Assembly: GCF_030269925.1 (NCBI RefSeq)
Contig: NC_085112.1
Span: 992,001 to 1,056,000 of the forward strand
Direction of reading: 5' to 3'
DNA length: 64,000 nt
From: Bombyx mori
Taxonomy: Eukaryota > Arthropoda > Insecta > Lepidoptera > Bombycidae
Part shown: piece after piece, positions 61,235-64,000 of the stretch
Position numbering within the stretch: position 1 is the stretch's first letter
Layout: each line of letters starts with the position of its first letter
The notes under the pieces: generated by a model
Seen by the model: the letters and a program-made list of their open reading frames with translations, nothing else
Told to the model about the DNA's origin: nothing
Databases searched by the model: none
Program-made: the position numbers and the translations under genes

Positions 61235-63620
61235 CATCGGCAGAAATGGGCCGGAGCGAGGAGATGGAGCCGGAGGAAGAGAAAAAGAAGCTGAACGAAG
61301 AGTTCGTGGAGTTCATCCGTAAGCGCAGCGAGACTGATGCTCCTCGGTACACCGCCAGGCTCAAGACTTATGTCGACTTTCAGAGAAAGTACGTTTTTTT
61401 TTCATATCCGTAGCAGTAGAAGATCTGCCGACTTTCTTCCCCTACCTATTTGTTGGTAGTCTAAGAGGCTATTTCAATCACGCCCGGACGGTTAGGTGAG
61501 CTCACCGGCTTAGCCTGAGTGAATTTTCTAACGCCAGCCCTAGCAAGAGCAGTGCTTCGCAGAATCTACCACGAGATCAGAATCGCGACCCACTGGGAAA
61601 AACCGGCGAGAAACTCAGTGGGTTGGGGAGTGATCTATTTTTCAGCACTCATAAAATATACTTATATAAGCAAACTTCACTATAGGTTATTTATCAACGC
61701 ATAGTTAGTATAGTCATTACTATATTACAGCGTACAAGTAGCTTTTAATTAATGCAAATTTGTGTTTTATGACAAAGAAGAAATAGTTTATGGTAGACTG
61801 TTTAGCATTTCAAACCAAAAGTTTACATTTAATCATGCAATAGAATGGTGTTTAATGAAAGAATTGCTATTTTGAAATCAAAGGCGCGACCGTGCGACGG
61901 CCGCTCGGCGCAACCACACGGCCGGGCACCACGACAAGATCATGGCCGCCAAGAAGAAACCAGACGACGAACAGAAGGACAAGGGCCTCGAGAATGCGTT
62001 AGTATATACCTCTGATGTGTAAATAGTCAAGAAATCGCTCCTAGAAGCTATGTCGGCTGGTAATGAATGCTGGTGATTGTTGACCTGATAAAACTGAATA
62101 GTTCGCTCACAGTCCGGTTAATGATGAAGCTGGGTGATGGTAATGATGAATTGAATCCGCACGGGTAGGTACCACCGCCCTGCTTATTTCTGCCGTGAAG
62201 CAGTAATGCGTTTCTGTTTGAAGGGCGGAGCAGCCGTTGTAACTATACTGAGAACTTAGAACTTATATCTCAAGGTGGGTGGCGCATTTACGTTGTAGAT
62301 GTCTATGGGCTCCAGTAACCACTTAACACCAGGTGGGCTGTGAGCTCGTCCACCCATGTAGCAATAAAAAAAATCGATTGGCATCGGAAGATCTATGACA
62401 ATATATTCAGACATTGAACACCAAATAGTATACAAAGACGCTGACTATATGGGGAATCGAAACGCAAATGAAATGGCATGACAATGGTATTTCGCCATTG
62501 TAAGATTCTCTCATAGTACTGAAGACATAAGATACAGATCTGAGGAAGGTAAGGAAGTGGGCATACTGCAGCCTGTATAGATAATGGGAAAGTGATATGT
62601 ATATAGGTTACATAGGATAGATTCGTCATGGTGAAGTAGTGTATATATCGACGCTTGAAAGGCAAACGTGACTAAGCGACAATGCGTGAACTTTACAGTA
62701 GACCAATTTAAAGTTGAAAAACCTGAAAAAAAATCTATTTTAACGAATCTAGCTGTAGGATTGAAATGATTTTAATAGACCTAGAAATATTTTTTTTTGC
62801 GCATCGAGTATGGTTATTGCCTATCATTTATGTACAAAGCAGTTTTTTTTTTATTGCTTAGATGGATGGACGAGCTCACAGCCCACCTGGTGTTAAGTGG
62901 TTACTGGAGCCCATAGACATCTACAACGTAAATGCGCCACCCACCTCGAGATATAAGTTCTAAGATCTCAGGTATAGTTACAACGGCTACCCCACCCTTC
63001 GAACCGAAACGCATTACTGCTTAACCGCGGAAATAGGCGGGGTGGTGGTACCTACCCGTGCGGACTCACAAGAGGTCCTACCACCAGTGATTACGCAAAT
63101 TATAATTTTTCGGGTTTGATTTTTATTACACGATGTTATTCCTTCACCGTGGAAGTCAATCGTGAACATTTGTTGAGTACGTATTTCATTAGAAAAATTG
63201 GTACCCGCCTGCGGGATTCGAACACCGGTGCATCGCTTCAACACGAATGCACCGGACGTCTTATCCGTTAGGCCACAACGACTTCATATTTATCAGTCAT
63301 CAAGTTATCAAGTTATTGTCTCTTAGTCACGTTTGTCTTTCAATCGTCGATATATTTACGTTAATCCGGGCAAACCGCGGGTAAAAGTAGTAATCACTGA
63401 AAAGAAAATATTACAATAAAAATGAAAAACTACACTGGGCGTTTTGTCCTCTGGGTCAAGATTTTCCGACATTCAGCTATTTTCACTTTTCCTAATGGGT
63501 AGTTTACTTGAAGTGCCAGTTTTGTTGAAATTACAAGTACAAAACATTGTTTTAGTCTAATTTGTATTCGTTAACTTGTAGTGACCATATCAGTGGGGAC
63601 AATGAACGTTTGAGTAGAAG
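61235..63620 (+). CDS. Host gene, N-terminal exons (continues past the window)
   Basis: Three exons: 61235-61388, 61884-61997, 63582-63620, with acceptors TTTTAG, TCAAAG, CTTGTAG and donors GTACGT, GTTAGT, GTAAGT. Phases (2, 2, 2) match at both joins and all three are open in the joined frame. Either the Met at 61246 starts translation (MGRSEEMEPEEEKKKLNEEF) or exon 1 continues an earlier frame. The protein is highly charged and helical: VEFIRKRSETDAPRYTARL, then ATAARRNHTAGHHDK, AAKKKPDDEQKDKGLEN, and SGDNERLSRR. No family recognised. It is divergent from the gene starting at 58570. The GC-rich second exon stands out from its AT-rich surroundings. Confidence 0.6.
61440..61630 (-). mobile_element. 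Jockey-related 3' UTR fragment in intron 1
   Basis: CCTAGCAAGAGCAGTGCTTC, GAATCGCGACCCACTGGG and ACCGGCGAGAAACTCAGTGG in reverse orientation; begins about 50 bp after the exon donor. Confidence 0.8.
62156..62372 (+). mobile_element. Bm1 SINE, 5'-truncated
   Basis: From AATCCGCACGGGTAGGTACC to GTAGCAATAAAAAAAA. Confidence 0.9.
62649..63350. mobile_element. MITE (family M2) carrying a nested full-length Bm1
   Basis: TIRs CGACGCTTGAAAGGCAAACG (left) and AAACGTGACTAAG... complement ending CGTCGA (right), flanked by TA repeats. The Bm1 at 62846-63285 interrupts it. The 50211-50438 copy lacks the SINE, so the MITE is older than the Bm1 insertion. Confidence 0.75.
62846..63285 (-). mobile_element. 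Near full-length Bm1 SINE with tRNA-like head
   Basis: Tail T run and TTGCTTAGATGGATGG at left; at right the tRNA-like head with B box (GGGATTCGAAC on the plus strand) and A-box region (GTCTTATCCGTTAGGCC). About 440 bp. Confidence 0.92.
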
Positions 63621-64000
63621 GTAAGTAATGTTGATTTGATTTAATACATTCAACCTTAATTCAGTATCCGGGTTAGCAAGAGCAGCTGCTAATGAAATGT
63701 ATTGGGTTACCGCAAAAAAAAACGGGTACACGCAAGTTGTGCTGAATTTGGTTTTGTCGAGGCTAACTGAAGTGTTTAATTGGTTTGCGTGACCTAATTG
63801 CTATCGTATCCAGAATTGCTATCGTATAACCTATTGAGTCGTCAAGAAGTGAAATTGAAAGTCGTTTTTGACTTGAAACTTTAGGGGGGTCTATATTTCA
63901 AATTGAAAAAACAAGTGTCATGGCTTTGAATTTATTTTGCAATTGGAGTTGAGAAGAACCGACGCAACAGACTAGGCTAGCCTTTTCATATTGTCTGTCT
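63621..64000. other. Right-edge intron sequence
   Basis: After the donor at 63621; no further exon recognised before the end of the window. Confidence 0.45.

Overview
The window is lepidopteran nuclear DNA, almost certainly from a silkworm (genus Bombyx). The best evidence is about fifteen copies or fragments of the Bm1 SINE, together with Pao/BEL, Kabuki-like (CsRn1), jockey, CR1-like and RTE retroelements and many short Helitron-like elements. Host genes have tiny exons, GT-AG introns and AT-rich introns loaded with transposons. No prokaryotic, organellar, CRISPR or free-virus signal was seen.

Layout. 1-8.2 kb: a CR1-like non-LTR copy interrupted by a complete BEL/Pao LTR retrotransposon (304-7883) with visually identical LTRs, an intact 1842-aa gag-pol and a broken env-like region. 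8.5-13.8 kb: a complete Ty3/gypsy element of the CsRn1/Kabuki type (8542-13755), also with identical LTRs and intact gag and pol. 13.8-18.6 kb: intergenic DNA with a MITE, a Helitron and retroelement tails. 18.6-28.9 kb: a plus-strand host gene of six exons encoding a predicted secreted helical protein of 343 aa, with Bm1, Helitron and RTE insertions in its introns. 29.8-43.3 kb: two full-length, coding-intact copies of one jockey-clade element (29784-34946 plus, 38161-43310 minus) in inverted orientation 3.2 kb apart, each with its own target-site duplication, polyA tail and internal Inr+DPE promoter. 43-49 kb: Helitrons, Bm1 copies and a perfect 21-bp-arm hairpin. 49.7-58.6 kb: a minus-strand host gene, at least five phase-compatible coding exons (500 codons visible, 3' end not identified), coiled-coil plus three basic tryptophan modules. 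61.2-64 kb: the start of a plus-strand host gene with three phase-compatible exons running off the window.

The main biological picture is layered transposition: BEL into CR1-like, RTE into Helitron, Bm1 into a TA-flanked MITE. Several layers can be dated relatively because an empty-site relative lies elsewhere in the window. The least expected signal is a short hairpin in the 3' UTRs of two different non-LTR families (jockey and CR1-like) that shows compensatory base changes between copies. All exon models are from reading splice sites and phase by eye; no homology search was possible.
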